Shown piece after piece: positions 8,067-17,141 of a DNA stretch of 64,000 nt. This stretch comes from Pseudoflavitalea rhizosphaerae (lineage in GTDB: Bacteria; Bacteroidota; Bacteroidia; Chitinophagales; Chitinophagaceae): the NCBI RefSeq assembly GCF_003991355.1, contig NZ_RCSU01000006.1:248001-312000 (forward strand). The letters run 5' to 3'. The translations under genes and the position numbers were made by a program. Each line of letters begins with the position of its first letter. Positions within the stretch are counted from its first letter, which is position 1. Under the pieces are notes generated by a model. The model did not search any database. It was not told the DNA's origin and was given only the letters and a program-made list of their open reading frames with translations.

Positions 8067-8942
8067 TTATCGAATCCTGTAACTGCTTACAGGATAATTG
8101 GTAGTTGTTTCCGATTGATACACCAGCAGATCATCTCTTCTGTCTTCCATCAATATTTTCTCAGTAATACCAGTGAGCAAACCGGACCCATCAAAAAGAT
8201 AACTATAGCTGAAAATTGTTTTGGATGTGAACGTGGTGGCCGGTGGAAACAAATCTCCGGGAATATTGGAAATGGGGCGGGTTGTAATAATTTCCCATTT
8301 TTCTGGTAAGTGTGCTGAGAAGTAACGAACAGCGTCGATGGGTTCATGTAGCGACGCATTCAAATAAAGCAGCAGACCGATCCGTCCATTATTGAAAGGA
8401 TTCTTATGATTAGTGAAAGTGATGTTTGAAGTTTTGGTACCGCTTGAGCCGTTTGGAATATTCTCCGGTACAACATTTCCATTCTTATCGTACGTCCATT
8501 TTTTTCCGGGACCCACATCGGAAAAACCGGTTGGCCTTCCCTGCGCATCTGCGGTCCAGTTGACCGGCAGGTAACTGGGGTTTTCATTAACGATCTGCTG
8601 CAGTACGCCTTTGCCGCTCCACTTCAAAGTTGAACTGGTACTCACATTGATATCGCCCGTTGCAATACTGGTGGCCAATTTTACCGGAGTGCTGTTCACA
8701 TACTCAACATTAGTAGTGGCAATGGAAAAAGAAGCGATGGGTAAAGGCAGTGTATTTTGTTTGTATTGCTTTGCTACGATTGTACTGATCAGGTTCTGAT
8801 CAGTATAGGTAAGCTGCACTTCAGTTGCCGGTGCTTTGTAAGAACTGATCCTGATACCCGTGTCATTGGAATAGGCTTGCTTGTTATCTTTTTTGCAAGA
8901 GAAAAGGAACAAGCTGGAAACAATAAAGAGAGAATATTTCAT
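8067..8942 (-). CDS. YD/RHS-like repeat lipoprotein, paralogue B
   Basis: A 291-residue predicted lipoprotein with a very short signal peptide (LFLFSCKKD, Cys16). It shares with the neighbouring paralogue the C-terminal blocks FSAHLPEKWE and YSYLFDGSGLLTGITEK and a preceding HKNPFNNGRIGLLLY-type block, but its N-terminal half has diverged and keeps fewer Y-x-x-x-G hairpins (TYDKNGNVVPE remains). It lies 131 bp upstream of paralogue A on the same strand. No enzyme motif is visible; function unknown. Confidence 0.75.
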   Translation of the reverse strand: MKYSLFIVSSLFLFSCKKDNKQAYSNDTGIRISSYKAPATEVQLTYTDQNLISTIVAKQYKQNTLPLPIASFSIATTNVEYVNSTPVKLATSIATGDINVSTSSTLKWSGKGVLQQIVNENPSYLPVNWTADAQGRPTGFSDVGPGKKWTYDKNGNVVPENIPNGSSGTKTSNITFTNHKNPFNNGRIGLLLYLNASLHEPIDAVRYFSAHLPEKWEIITTRPISNIPGDLFPPATTFTSKTIFSYSYLFDGSGLLTGITEKILMEDRRDDLLVYQSETTTNYPVSSYRIR

Positions 8943-9043
8943 ACCTCACAAGGTTAAGGGTGTTTGTAGCAGGTAGATGCTTTGTCAAGAAAAATACACA
9001 AAAAATCGGTGAAAATCGTTGCCCCGGGCAGCCTTATCATAAA

Positions 9044-9070
9044 AAATGCGCCTCACGGGGAGGCGCATTT
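9044..9070 (-). terminator. Terminator of the peptide transporter operon
   Basis: A perfect 11-bp stem AAATGCGCCTC (9044-9054) / GAGGCGCATTT (9060-9070) with a 5-nt loop, flanked on the minus-strand exit side by an A run (T run in the transcript). It is 24 nt beyond the OPT gene stop. Confidence 0.85.
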
Positions 9071-9094
9071 GCAAAATAATTGAGGATAAAAAGA

Positions 9095-11140
9095 TTACAG
9101 TGTTACTGTTTTCTTCATACCTACTCTATACAAAATATAACCCATCAACGCAAAGAAACCGGCGCCGAGGAGGTAATAACCTGTTTCACCAAGACTTGCA
9201 GAAAGACCATGTTCCACACTGATCTTCTCAAGTCCCTCACGGATACCAGTATTCGCAGAAAGGAAGGCCACGATCACTCCGGCAATAGCGCCACCGGCAA
9301 CAAGACCAGTTGCAAAGAGATTGCCTTTCTGAAGGTCTTCTTCGGCACCTTCAATGAGGTCGCCTTTCTTCTTTTTCCTTCTGTCTACGATACCACGGAT
9401 CATACCACCGATGAAGATTGGGAGTGTGGTAGCCAGCGGCAGGTAGATACCGATAGCGAAAGACAATGCTTTGATACCGCAAAGCTCGATGAAGATGGCG
9501 ATGAATACACCAACCAGTACAAACTGCCAGTCGAGATCACCACCGAGGATACCTTTGATCAGGGTTGCCATCAATGTACCCTGGGGAGCAGGGAGACTGG
9601 TAGTACCGATTGCGTGCTGGATTCCATCCTGCACCATTTCAGGAGTGGGAGTATCAAGTACTTTAATGGTAAGACCGATCACAATGGAAGAAACGATCGC
9701 TCCGACAAACAATGAAAGTTGCTGGAATTTCGGCGTAGCTCCAACTATATAACCGGTTTTCAAATCCTGGGATGTATTACCGGCATTGGCCGCAGCGATA
9801 CAGATCAGACCGCCCACTACCAGCGCCATTGGCTCATATACTTTACCAGTCCAGCCCACGGCGATGAACACCAGGCAGGTACCCATGATCGTTGCAATGG
9901 TCATACCACTGATAGGGTTATTGGACGAACCGATCAACCCCACGATACGGCTGGATACAGTTACGAAGAAGGCGCCGAAGATCACAACCAGGATACCGAT
10001 CATCAACTTGCTGACGAAACCTTCGCCGGGAATGGCATTCAGTAAAGTAATCAGAATGATCAGCGCCAGTACGCCAAAACCTACCACTTTCAGGGAAAGG
10101 TCTTTATCGGTACGCTCTACTGCTTCAGTACCCTGTCCGCCTTTCAGAGAACCAAGACTTCCTTTGAAAGAAGAGATAATGGTTGGAATGGTTTTGATCA
10201 GCATGATGAAACCGCCGGCTGCTACTGCACCCGCACCGATCTGGCGAACGTAAGCGAGGTAGATAGCCTGTGAGAAATCTCCGAAAGTTTTATTCACGGG
10301 ATCCCAGTTACCGGCGCCGCCAGCCACTGCAATATCTTTCAGGTAACCGATCTTATTCAATTGCATGGCGATGGCCATTGGATCTACCAGTGAAGCCAGC
10401 AGGGGAATGAACACGAACCAGCAAAGTACTGAACCGGCAACCAGTACACCACCGATCTTCGGTCCAACGATATAACCTACACCCAAATATTCAGGTGTGA
10501 TCTCACCGCTCAGTTTTGCTGAGGGAAAATATTTATTAGCCTGTTTGGTCATGAAGTAAGGCGTTTCTGCAATCAGGTGCAGGATCTTCTGGAAGAAGGC
10601 ATATACCACGGCAACGCCCAAACCTAAGAAGGCTGTCTTTGCAAAGTCGCCACCTTTCTCGCCTGCCTTGAGTACAGAAGCACAGGCTGTTCCTTCGGGA
10701 TAAGGAAGGTTGCCATGTTCTTTCACGATCAAAGGACGACGGAGCGGGATCATCATCAGTGTTCCGAGGAAACCACCGAGAACCGCGAGGATGAGGATAG
10801 TGAAATAGTTGAAATAATCAGCGCTGCTGGGATCGCTCAGGAAGAGGAATCCGGGAAGCGTGAACACCACACCGGCGGCAATGCTCTCACCCGCGCTACC
10901 AGTGGTCTGGATGATATTGTTTTCCAGGATGGTGGTTTTGAGGAAGAGACGGCTGAGGGTGATGGCCATCACGGAAATGGGAATGGAGGCTGATACGGTC
11001 AAACCCGCTTTCAGCGCGAGGTACACAGTTGCTGCACCGAAGATGATACCGAAGATCGCCCCTGTTATCACAGACTTAAAGGTGAACTCCGCCATCTTCA
11101 TGTCGGCCGGTACGAAAGGTTGAAACTTTTGTTCTGACAT
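9095..11140 (-). CDS. OPT family oligopeptide transporter
   Basis: A 681-residue polytopic inner-membrane protein of the OPT superfamily (proton-coupled uptake of oligopeptides or metal-chelates). Family features: the N-terminal motif LTVSASIPISVMAITLSRLFLK, IIQTTGSAGESIAAGVVFTL, the PYPEGTACASVLKAGE loop, and a repeated hydrophobic pattern giving roughly 15-16 membrane segments. A central GNTSQDLKTGYIVGATP motif is typical of bacterial OPTs. It starts 23 bp after the POT transporter stop on the same strand, so the two form a peptide uptake operon. The substrate cannot be told from the sequence. Confidence 0.93.
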   Translation of the reverse strand: MSEQKFQPFVPADMKMAEFTFKSVITGAIFGIIFGAATVYLALKAGLTVSASIPISVMAITLSRLFLKTTILENNIIQTTGSAGESIAAGVVFTLPGFLFLSDPSSADYFNYFTILILAVLGGFLGTLMMIPLRRPLIVKEHGNLPYPEGTACASVLKAGEKGGDFAKTAFLGLGVAVVYAFFQKILHLIAETPYFMTKQANKYFPSAKLSGEITPEYLGVGYIVGPKIGGVLVAGSVLCWFVFIPLLASLVDPMAIAMQLNKIGYLKDIAVAGGAGNWDPVNKTFGDFSQAIYLAYVRQIGAGAVAAGGFIMLIKTIPTIISSFKGSLGSLKGGQGTEAVERTDKDLSLKVVGFGVLALIILITLLNAIPGEGFVSKLMIGILVVIFGAFFVTVSSRIVGLIGSSNNPISGMTIATIMGTCLVFIAVGWTGKVYEPMALVVGGLICIAAANAGNTSQDLKTGYIVGATPKFQQLSLFVGAIVSSIVIGLTIKVLDTPTPEMVQDGIQHAIGTTSLPAPQGTLMATLIKGILGGDLDWQFVLVGVFIAIFIELCGIKALSFAIGIYLPLATTLPIFIGGMIRGIVDRRKKKKGDLIEGAEEDLQKGNLFATGLVAGGAIAGVIVAFLSANTGIREGLEKISVEHGLSASLGETGYYLLGAGFFALMGYILYRVGMKKTVTL

Positions 11141-11163
11141 AGTTTAGCGTTGAATTTAGAAAC

Positions 11164-12897
11164 CTATTTCACTGTACCCATTCTTTTTTCCATCCAGTAG
11201 GACAGCGAAAAGAGCAATGCTGCAGCAATAGCGCTCATCACCACAAACAGCATGAAGAAATCGTATAGGTTGTTGATTTGGTAACCGAGGAATTGTGTGG
11301 GTCCCTGGCTGGGTAATAACGCTCCGAGACGACCGCCGAATTTATTGGCCACCGCATTCGAAAGGAACCATACACCCATCAGGATGGAAGTGAAACGGGC
11401 AGGCGCCAGTTTATTCACCAGTGAAAGGCCAATGGGCGACAAGCAAAGTTCACCAACTGTATGCAGGAAGTAAAGACCCAGCAGCCACATCATGCTTACT
11501 GTGCCTACAACATCTTTCACGCCATAAGCGATGAGCAGGTAACCTGCAGCCAGCAACAAGAGACCGAATGATTGTTTCTTCGGAGAACTTGGCTCCATAT
11601 TGTGTTTACCCAGGAATTGCCAGAACTGGCTGAGGAAGGGAGCCGTCAGGATCAGCCACATCGAGTTCACACTGTTGAACCAGCTTGCAGGGATCTCTGT
11701 AAGATCGTAGGCCGTGCCCTGTACATAATAATATATAGCAAGTACAACAGCCGCAATGGCCAGACCCGCAAACAATTTTTTCAATTCAGATGGGATCTCC
11801 ATCATTCTTTGCAGGAAATAATACAGAACAACAGCAATGGCCAGGATGAAGAGGATTACATTACCCATGCTGGTATGCACTTCATAGCTCCGGTTGGTAT
11901 TCCTTTCTGCAAATAATGTGAGTGAAGAGCCGGCCTGCTCAAATGCAGCCCAGAAGAAGATCACAAAGAAAGCAGATATGAAGATAACGATCACCCTTCC
12001 TCTTTCAGAAGGAGTAAGGGATTGATCGAAAAGGATCAGCCCGGATACAGCTATCGCAACACTGAAAATGAAGCAGCCGATATAATCGAGATCGCCAACA
12101 TACCTGAATACAAAGAACATCGCCAGGCCGATGGCAGACCATACGGCAACTGATACGAAAGAAGATTTATTGCTTTCACGTGCGCGGCCTTCTTCATTTT
12201 TGATATTGTTCTTGTTGGGACCGATACCGATGCCATTGCCTTCGGGGTCCACAACATATTTATTCTTCAGGAAGATAAAGAAGAGAGTACCGAAAACCAT
12301 TGCAACCGCTGCAGCCATGAAGCCCCATTTGAAAGCTTCGGGGATCGGGTTCTTGTTTTCATCGTACAGGTTTCCTAATCCACCGCAGACCAGGGGACCG
12401 ATGAAAGCGCCGAGGTTGATGCCCATATAGAATATGGTATAAGCAGAGTCGAGCCTTTTGTCTCCTTTCGGATACAGATGCCCCACCATGCTGGAGATAT
12501 TAGGTTTGAAGAAGCCAGTACCCAGTGAAAGCACTGCCAGGCCAATCCACATGATTGTATGAGCGAGGGGAACATTGGTATACACAGATGCACTGAAGAA
12601 CATCAGTAACTGACCGGCAGCCATCATGAATCCGCCTACAACAATTGAACGGCGATTGCCCCAGAGTCTGTCGGCAAAATATCCACCCAATAATGGAGTA
12701 AGGAATGCAAGTCCCGTGTAGCTACCATAAACGCCATCGTTGGCGTAGCCATCTGTCATCATCAGGCCGTTAACAACGTACAGTACCAGCAGCGCGCGCA
12801 TGCCATAGTAACTGAATCGTTCCCACATCTCTGTAAAAAATAGAACAAATAATCCTTTGGGATGCTTTCCCGGATTTCCCGCAGCGGGTGAATTCAT
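11164..12897 (-). CDS. POT/PTR2 family di- and tripeptide transporter
   Basis: A 577-residue proton-coupled peptide transporter of the MFS type. The N-terminus carries the family hallmark FFTEMWERFSYYGMRALLVLYV (ExxER-like proton/substrate site). The PTR2 signatures GGYFADRLWGNRRSIVVGG and FYMGINLGAFIGPLVCG follow, with 12-14 hydrophobic segments. The late motif HTVGELCLSPIGLSLVNKLAP contains the conserved glutamate in the second half. First gene of a two-gene operon with the OPT transporter, giving uptake of short and longer peptides together. It is divergent from purD across about 250 bp. Confidence 0.95.
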   Translation of the reverse strand: MNSPAAGNPGKHPKGLFVLFFTEMWERFSYYGMRALLVLYVVNGLMMTDGYANDGVYGSYTGLAFLTPLLGGYFADRLWGNRRSIVVGGFMMAAGQLLMFFSASVYTNVPLAHTIMWIGLAVLSLGTGFFKPNISSMVGHLYPKGDKRLDSAYTIFYMGINLGAFIGPLVCGGLGNLYDENKNPIPEAFKWGFMAAAVAMVFGTLFFIFLKNKYVVDPEGNGIGIGPNKNNIKNEEGRARESNKSSFVSVAVWSAIGLAMFFVFRYVGDLDYIGCFIFSVAIAVSGLILFDQSLTPSERGRVIVIFISAFFVIFFWAAFEQAGSSLTLFAERNTNRSYEVHTSMGNVILFILAIAVVLYYFLQRMMEIPSELKKLFAGLAIAAVVLAIYYYVQGTAYDLTEIPASWFNSVNSMWLILTAPFLSQFWQFLGKHNMEPSSPKKQSFGLLLLAAGYLLIAYGVKDVVGTVSMMWLLGLYFLHTVGELCLSPIGLSLVNKLAPARFTSILMGVWFLSNAVANKFGGRLGALLPSQGPTQFLGYQINNLYDFFMLFVVMSAIAAALLFSLSYWMEKRMGTVK

Positions 12898-13150
12898 ATA
12901 ATGGATTTTGGGTGTTGCAATCGTTGTGGATCGTGCTTCAGGGCCCGGAGAGAAGTCAATTTCCGATTAAGGCCTACGTGTTTAGGGATACACGATCCCG
13001 CTGCAAACCGCCCTCCGGCTGTGTCCGATCCATTTTAGCGGCGTAAAATAGTGAAAAATTCACCATAGTGCCGGATTCATCAATAAAATTCGCCAAATCA
13101 AGGGTGAATACCGAAATTCGCACGGTCAAAAAAGGTTAGCATAATAATAT

Positions 13151-14428
13151 ATGAATATTTTACTACTTGGCTCTGGCGGCCGCGAACATGCACTGGCCTG
13201 GAAACTGGTGCAGAGTGCTCATTGTGATCAGTTATTCATTGCACCGGGTAATGCCGGCACCGCGCAGTGCGGCACCAATGTGGCGCTCTCAGCCACCGAC
13301 TTTCCTGCTGTGAAGGATTTTGTTTTAAAGAATGCGATCGGCCTGGTGTTGGTTGGTCCCGAAGAACCTCTGGTAAAGGGCATCACAGATTTCTTCAGGA
13401 AAGATGAAAGCCTGAAACAGGTAGTGATCATCGGACCATCGCAGTACGCTGCACAGCTCGAAGGCAGCAAGGCATTCGCCAAACAGTTCATGCAACGTCA
13501 TGATATTCCCACTGCGGCTTACCGCGAATTTGATGCAACCAACTTCAATGACGGCGTTGAATACCTGAAACAACATCCATTACCGGTAGTGTTGAAAGCA
13601 GATGGACTGGCCGCCGGCAAAGGAGTGCTGATCTGTCAAACTACGGAAGAAGCTGTGAGCGAATTTGAGCAGATGATACAGCAGAGCAAATTCGGTGAAG
13701 CCAGCAAAAAAGTAGTGGTGGAAGCTTTTCTCTCCGGTATCGAGCTGAGCGTATTTGTGCTCACCGACGGTAAATCTTATGTGCTGCTCCCCGAAGCCAA
13801 GGACTACAAGCGCATCGGCGAAGGCGATACCGGTCTGAACACAGGCGGGATGGGCGCTGTAAGCCCCGTGCCCTTTGCTGACCAAAGCTTCATGAAGAAA
13901 GTAATAGATCAAATCATCGAGCCAACGATAAAAGGTCTTGAAAAAGAGAACTTCGATTATAAAGGATTCGTATTCTTCGGCCTTATTAAAGTAGGCAATG
14001 ATCCCTATGTGATCGAATACAACTGCCGGATGGGCGATCCCGAAACGGAAGTGGTAATGCCGCGACTGGCTTCCGACCTGGTGGAAATGTTACTGGCTGC
14101 CGACAATGGTACATTGGCGCAGTTGAAGGTGGAACAGGATCCTCGTGTAGCCTGCACCGTAATGGCGGTGAGTGGCGGCTATCCAGGAGATTATAAGAAA
14201 GGTCTTCCTATCAGTGGTCTTGATACTGAATTACCTGCTGACAGCCTGCTGTTCCATGCCGGGACCGGCATCCGCAATGGCATCACGGAAACCGCCGGTG
14301 GGCGTGTGCTCTGCGTTACATCTTATGGCAATTCCGTCAAAGAGGCTGTAGGCAAATCCAGGAAAGCGCTGGAGCAGATCTCTTATGATGGCATGTACTA
14401 CCGCAACGATATTGGTTACGAGTTCTGA
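13151..14428 (+). CDS. purD: Phosphoribosylamine-glycine ligase (GAR synthetase)
   Basis: Second step of purine synthesis: joins glycine to phosphoribosylamine using ATP. The protein is 425 residues, full length. Motifs: the N-terminal MNILLLGSGGREHALAWKL, LVGPEEPLVKGITDFF, the ATP-grasp lysine loop VLKADGLAAGKGVLI (residues about 147-161), and the metal-binding EYNCRMGDPETEVVMPRL (near residue 290). The rest of the pur pathway is not nearby. Tryptophan dioxygenase follows after 17 bp on the same strand, which suggests co-transcription though the pathways are unrelated. Confidence 0.98.
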   Translation: MNILLLGSGGREHALAWKLVQSAHCDQLFIAPGNAGTAQCGTNVALSATDFPAVKDFVLKNAIGLVLVGPEEPLVKGITDFFRKDESLKQVVIIGPSQYAAQLEGSKAFAKQFMQRHDIPTAAYREFDATNFNDGVEYLKQHPLPVVLKADGLAAGKGVLICQTTEEAVSEFEQMIQQSKFGEASKKVVVEAFLSGIELSVFVLTDGKSYVLLPEAKDYKRIGEGDTGLNTGGMGAVSPVPFADQSFMKKVIDQIIEPTIKGLEKENFDYKGFVFFGLIKVGNDPYVIEYNCRMGDPETEVVMPRLASDLVEMLLAADNGTLAQLKVEQDPRVACTVMAVSGGYPGDYKKGLPISGLDTELPADSLLFHAGTGIRNGITETAGGRVLCVTSYGNSVKEAVGKSRKALEQISYDGMYYRNDIGYEF

Positions 14429-14445
14429 TAAACGTTTTAAGCTAT

Positions 14446-15492
14446 ATGAAAGAAGTACACTACAATGATTACCTGGAGCTGGACAAGATCCTGGACGCCC
14501 AGTTCCTGGAAAGTGACAAGCTCAATCAGCATGCGCATGATGAAATGCTGTTCATCGTCATTCACCAGACTTATGAGCTCTGGTTCAAGCAACTCTTGTT
14601 TGAAGTGAATTCCGTGGCGGAGATCATGGAAAAACCCGTGAACGATAATTCCCCCGGCCTGCAAACCGTTGTTCATCGCCTGAACAGGGTGGTATCCATT
14701 CTAAAAGTGCTGGTGCACCAGATCGATATCATGGAAACGATGACACCGATGGATTTCCTGGACTTCAGGGATATGCTTCGTCCTGCATCCGGTTTCCAGA
14801 GCTGGCAGTTCAAAGAGCTGGAAGCCAGGCTGGGACTTAAATACCAGCATCGTCATGGCCAGGAATATTATATTTCACAGCTTCGTCAGCAACAGATAGA
14901 CATCATCAAAAAAGCAGAATCACAGAAGAGCCTGCTGCAATTATTGAATGGCTGGCTGGAAAGAATGCCATTCTTTGAAGAAGGAAATCTCTGGGCTGAA
15001 TACAAATCCCTGGGCGCCGATCCCGGAAATACAGGCCTGCACCAGTTTTGGGCCGATTACCGTCAGTTGTATTCCGGTAGCCTGGCTGAAGCGGAGAATG
15101 CCAACAAAGCCTATTTCGATAAAGTATTCCTGGATTCATCTGCCAGCGAGGAAAATCAACTGAGCCCCCGCGCCAGTCGGGCTGCACTTTTCATCATGTT
15201 GTACCGTGGTTACCCGATCCTGCAATTGCCTTTCCAGTTGCTCAACAATTTGCTGGAGATCGATGAGCAGATGAGTACCTGGCGATACAGGCATATGAGT
15301 ATGGTGCATCGCATCATCGGAACCCGCATCGGTACTGGTGGCAGTACCGGTAAAGAATATTTAAAAGGCGCGCTGGACAAGCATTATGTGTTTGCCGAAA
15401 TCGCCAGGCTGACCAGCTTTCTCATTGAAAGAAGAAGGCTGCCTGAACTGAGCAAAGCCATGGAAATGAGGCTTGGATTTGTGCAGAAGTAA
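14446..15492 (+). CDS. kynA: Tryptophan 2,3-dioxygenase
   Basis: Haem enzyme opening the indole ring of L-tryptophan to N-formylkynurenine. The family signature HDEMLFIVIHQTYELWFKQ spans residues 31-49, with His40 at the place of the active-site histidine that contacts the substrate indole. The PASGFQSWQFKELEARLG loop (113-130) and the C-terminal HRIIGTRIGTGGSTGKEYL block that positions haem and substrate are intact. At 348 residues it is slightly longer than many bacterial forms. It follows purD by 17 bp. Formamidase, kynureninase and the rest are not here, so whether the product is degraded or used for NAD is open. Confidence 0.95.
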   Translation: MKEVHYNDYLELDKILDAQFLESDKLNQHAHDEMLFIVIHQTYELWFKQLLFEVNSVAEIMEKPVNDNSPGLQTVVHRLNRVVSILKVLVHQIDIMETMTPMDFLDFRDMLRPASGFQSWQFKELEARLGLKYQHRHGQEYYISQLRQQQIDIIKKAESQKSLLQLLNGWLERMPFFEEGNLWAEYKSLGADPGNTGLHQFWADYRQLYSGSLAEAENANKAYFDKVFLDSSASEENQLSPRASRAALFIMLYRGYPILQLPFQLLNNLLEIDEQMSTWRYRHMSMVHRIIGTRIGTGGSTGKEYLKGALDKHYVFAEIARLTSFLIERRRLPELSKAMEMRLGFVQK

Positions 15493-15510
15493 GGAGTAGA
15501 AATTTATTAT

Positions 15511-15562
15511 TAAGTCGACAATTTTAATACTACGTGTTAAATTTGTCGACTTATTTTGTTTT
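15511..15562 (+). terminator. Long A/T-rich palindrome and terminator after kynA
   Basis: Arms at 15511-15527 and 15537-15553 pair over 17 bp with one central mismatch (TAAGTCGACA at the base), with a 9-nt loop. TTTTGTTTTA follows on the plus strand. A third partial copy of the core (TCTCGACAAT) follows at about 15565. It probably ends the purD-kynA transcript; the symmetric TAAGTCGAC arms could also bind a protein. Confidence 0.65.
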
Positions 15563-15718
15563 ATCTCGACAATATTGAAAATATTCTTTCCGTCCTGCCG
15601 GCCAGGGTTCAGCCATACTTTTATCGCTCACCGGGTTGGGGCTGAGATAAACCTTGTGCTTGGATTTTCATTAGGAGAAGGGGTAACGGCGATTCCTTTG
15701 AATGAGATAATGAAAATG

Positions 15719-15860
15719 TTATTGGAAAGACACCCGGTTTAGAAATCTGCATGTGGCAGGATTGTTGCCGTAAGGAACTTTCTTCTCCTGAGACTGCACC
15801 AGGAGTGAAGAAAAGAAGATGATGAATAAAACAGGGCCAGTTTTTTCTATTTGCGTTCAT
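15719..15860 (-). pseudogene. Remnant of a secreted alpha/beta-hydrolase-like gene
   Basis: From the ATG at 15860 the frame reads MNANRK and then meets a run of six A. Removing one A brings into frame a typical signal peptide (TGPVLFIIFFSSLLVQSQ) and a mature start EKKVPYGNNPATCRFLN. That resembles the region just before the first strand of many Bacteroidota secreted alpha/beta hydrolases (YGNNxxAGxFxN). The frame then stops at TAA (15721-15719), and no catalytic part follows. A frameshift plus deletion of the body is the simplest reading. The hydrolase identity is a weak inference from a short match; decay of some exported protein is better supported. Confidence 0.45.
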
Positions 15861-16024
15861 TTTTCTCCGTGAATAGTACTTCAATTGTCAGAAAAATGAA
15901 ATACTTTTCAAAATACAATTTACGGTAGTAAGTGGCGTTAGTGCATAGAAAGGATACAGGCTTTGCTGGTATCCACACTTGTTGAAAAATTACTGTCCGG
16001 ATCACAGTTTCGCTGTGATTACAC

Positions 16025-16056
16025 TTTGTTAGTATCGATTATTTAATTCAATTTTG
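16025..16056 (+). promoter_or_regulatory. Probable promoter of the mre-rod operon
   Basis: TTTG at 16025-16028 and CAATTTTG at 16049-16056 are spaced by 20 bp, close to the Bacteroidota -33 TTTG / -7 TAnnTTTG arrangement (one mismatch in the -7). The mreB ATG is 38 bp further on. Confidence 0.45.
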
Positions 16057-16094
16057 CAGGCATAACTTTCAATCCAAAAATCTGACCTTTCAAA

Positions 16095-17120
16095 ATGGGC
16101 TTATTCAACTTTTTCACCCAAGAGATCGCGATTGACCTGGGTACCGCTAATACCCTGATTATACATAACGATGAGGTAGTGGTGAATGAACCGAGTATAG
16201 TGGCGCTGGACCGTAATAACCTGAAGAATGTATTGGCGGTAGGGAAGAAGGCCCTGATGATGCACGAGAAAACGCACGAAAGCATCCGCACGATCCGTCC
16301 CCTGAAAGATGGTGTGATCGCGGACTTCAATGCTGCCGAGCTGATGATCCGTGAACTCATCAAAATGGTGTATCCCAAGAAACCCCTGTTTCCCCCAAGC
16401 TGGAGGATGATGATCTGTATTCCAAGCAGCATCACGGAGGTGGAGAAACGCGCTGTTCGCGACAGTGCGGAGCAGGCGGGAGCCAAAGAAGTGTACCTGA
16501 TCCATGAGCCCATGGCGGCGGCACTGGGTATCGGGATCGATGTTGAAGAACCAGTTGGTAACATGATCATCGACATAGGTGGTGGTACTACCGGTATCAC
16601 AGTGATTGCACTGGCCGGTATCGTGTGCGACCAGAGTATCCGTATCGCAGGTGATGAATTCACGGCGGATATCATGGAAGCCCTCCGCCGCTACCATAGC
16701 CTCCTGATTGGTGAACGTACTGCCGAACAGATCAAGATCAATATCGGCGCAGCCATGAAGGACCTGGACAACCCGCCTGATGATATCCCCGTCAACGGTC
16801 GCGACCTCGTAACCGGTATCCCCAAACAGATCATGGTGAGTTACCAGGAAATCGCGGAAGCGCTGGACAAGAGCATCTTCAAGATCGAAGAAGCCATCCT
16901 CAAAGCCCTGGAAATGACGCCGCCCGAGCTGGCTGCCGATATCTATCGCAGAGGCCTTTACCTCACTGGAGGTGGCGCCCTGCTCCGTGGCCTCGACAAA
17001 CGCCTCAGCCAAAAGATCAAACTGCCGGTACACGTGGCAGACGATCCGCTGAAAAGCGTTGTTCGCGGAACCGGCCTGGCCCTGAAGAACTACGAGCACT
17101 ATCCGTTTGTAATGCGTTAG
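16095..17120 (+). CDS. mreB: Rod-shape determining protein MreB
   Basis: Bacterial actin that forms membrane-associated filaments directing lateral wall synthesis. The protein is 341 residues. Actin-fold ATPase motifs are clear: phosphate 1 (IAIDLGTANTLI, residues 11-22), phosphate 2 (NMIIDIGGGTTGITVI) and the adenosine motif (LYLTGGGALLRGLDKRL). The amphipathic N-terminus MGLFNFFTQ fits membrane binding. It opens the five-gene cluster mreB-mreC-mreD-mrdA-rodA, the complete elongasome core, with mreC 21 bp downstream. Confidence 0.98.
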   Translation: MGLFNFFTQEIAIDLGTANTLIIHNDEVVVNEPSIVALDRNNLKNVLAVGKKALMMHEKTHESIRTIRPLKDGVIADFNAAELMIRELIKMVYPKKPLFPPSWRMMICIPSSITEVEKRAVRDSAEQAGAKEVYLIHEPMAAALGIGIDVEEPVGNMIIDIGGGTTGITVIALAGIVCDQSIRIAGDEFTADIMEALRRYHSLLIGERTAEQIKINIGAAMKDLDNPPDDIPVNGRDLVTGIPKQIMVSYQEIAEALDKSIFKIEEAILKALEMTPPELAADIYRRGLYLTGGGALLRGLDKRLSQKIKLPVHVADDPLKSVVRGTGLALKNYEHYPFVMR

Positions 17121-17141
17121 GACTTTTAAAACTTACCTCCT

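Larger units (their letters stand above)
15493..16094. other. Gene-poor gap between kynA and mreB
   Basis: About 600 bp. It holds the kynA terminator palindrome (15511-15560), a decayed hydrolase fragment on the minus strand (15719-15860), a small perfect hairpin ATCACAG-tttcg-CTGTGAT (16001-16019) and the likely mreB promoter (16025-16056). No intact gene is seen. Confidence 0.7.

Noticed and set aside
12898-13150. Possible riboswitch between the POT transporter and purD
   Set aside because: Several small stems can be drawn (for example CGTGT/ACACG), but no known riboswitch core was recognised.
15621-15884. 87-residue minus-strand frame between kynA and mreB
   Set aside because: Its own frame looks non-coding; the shifted frame gives a signal peptide, so a pseudogene fragment is the better reading.
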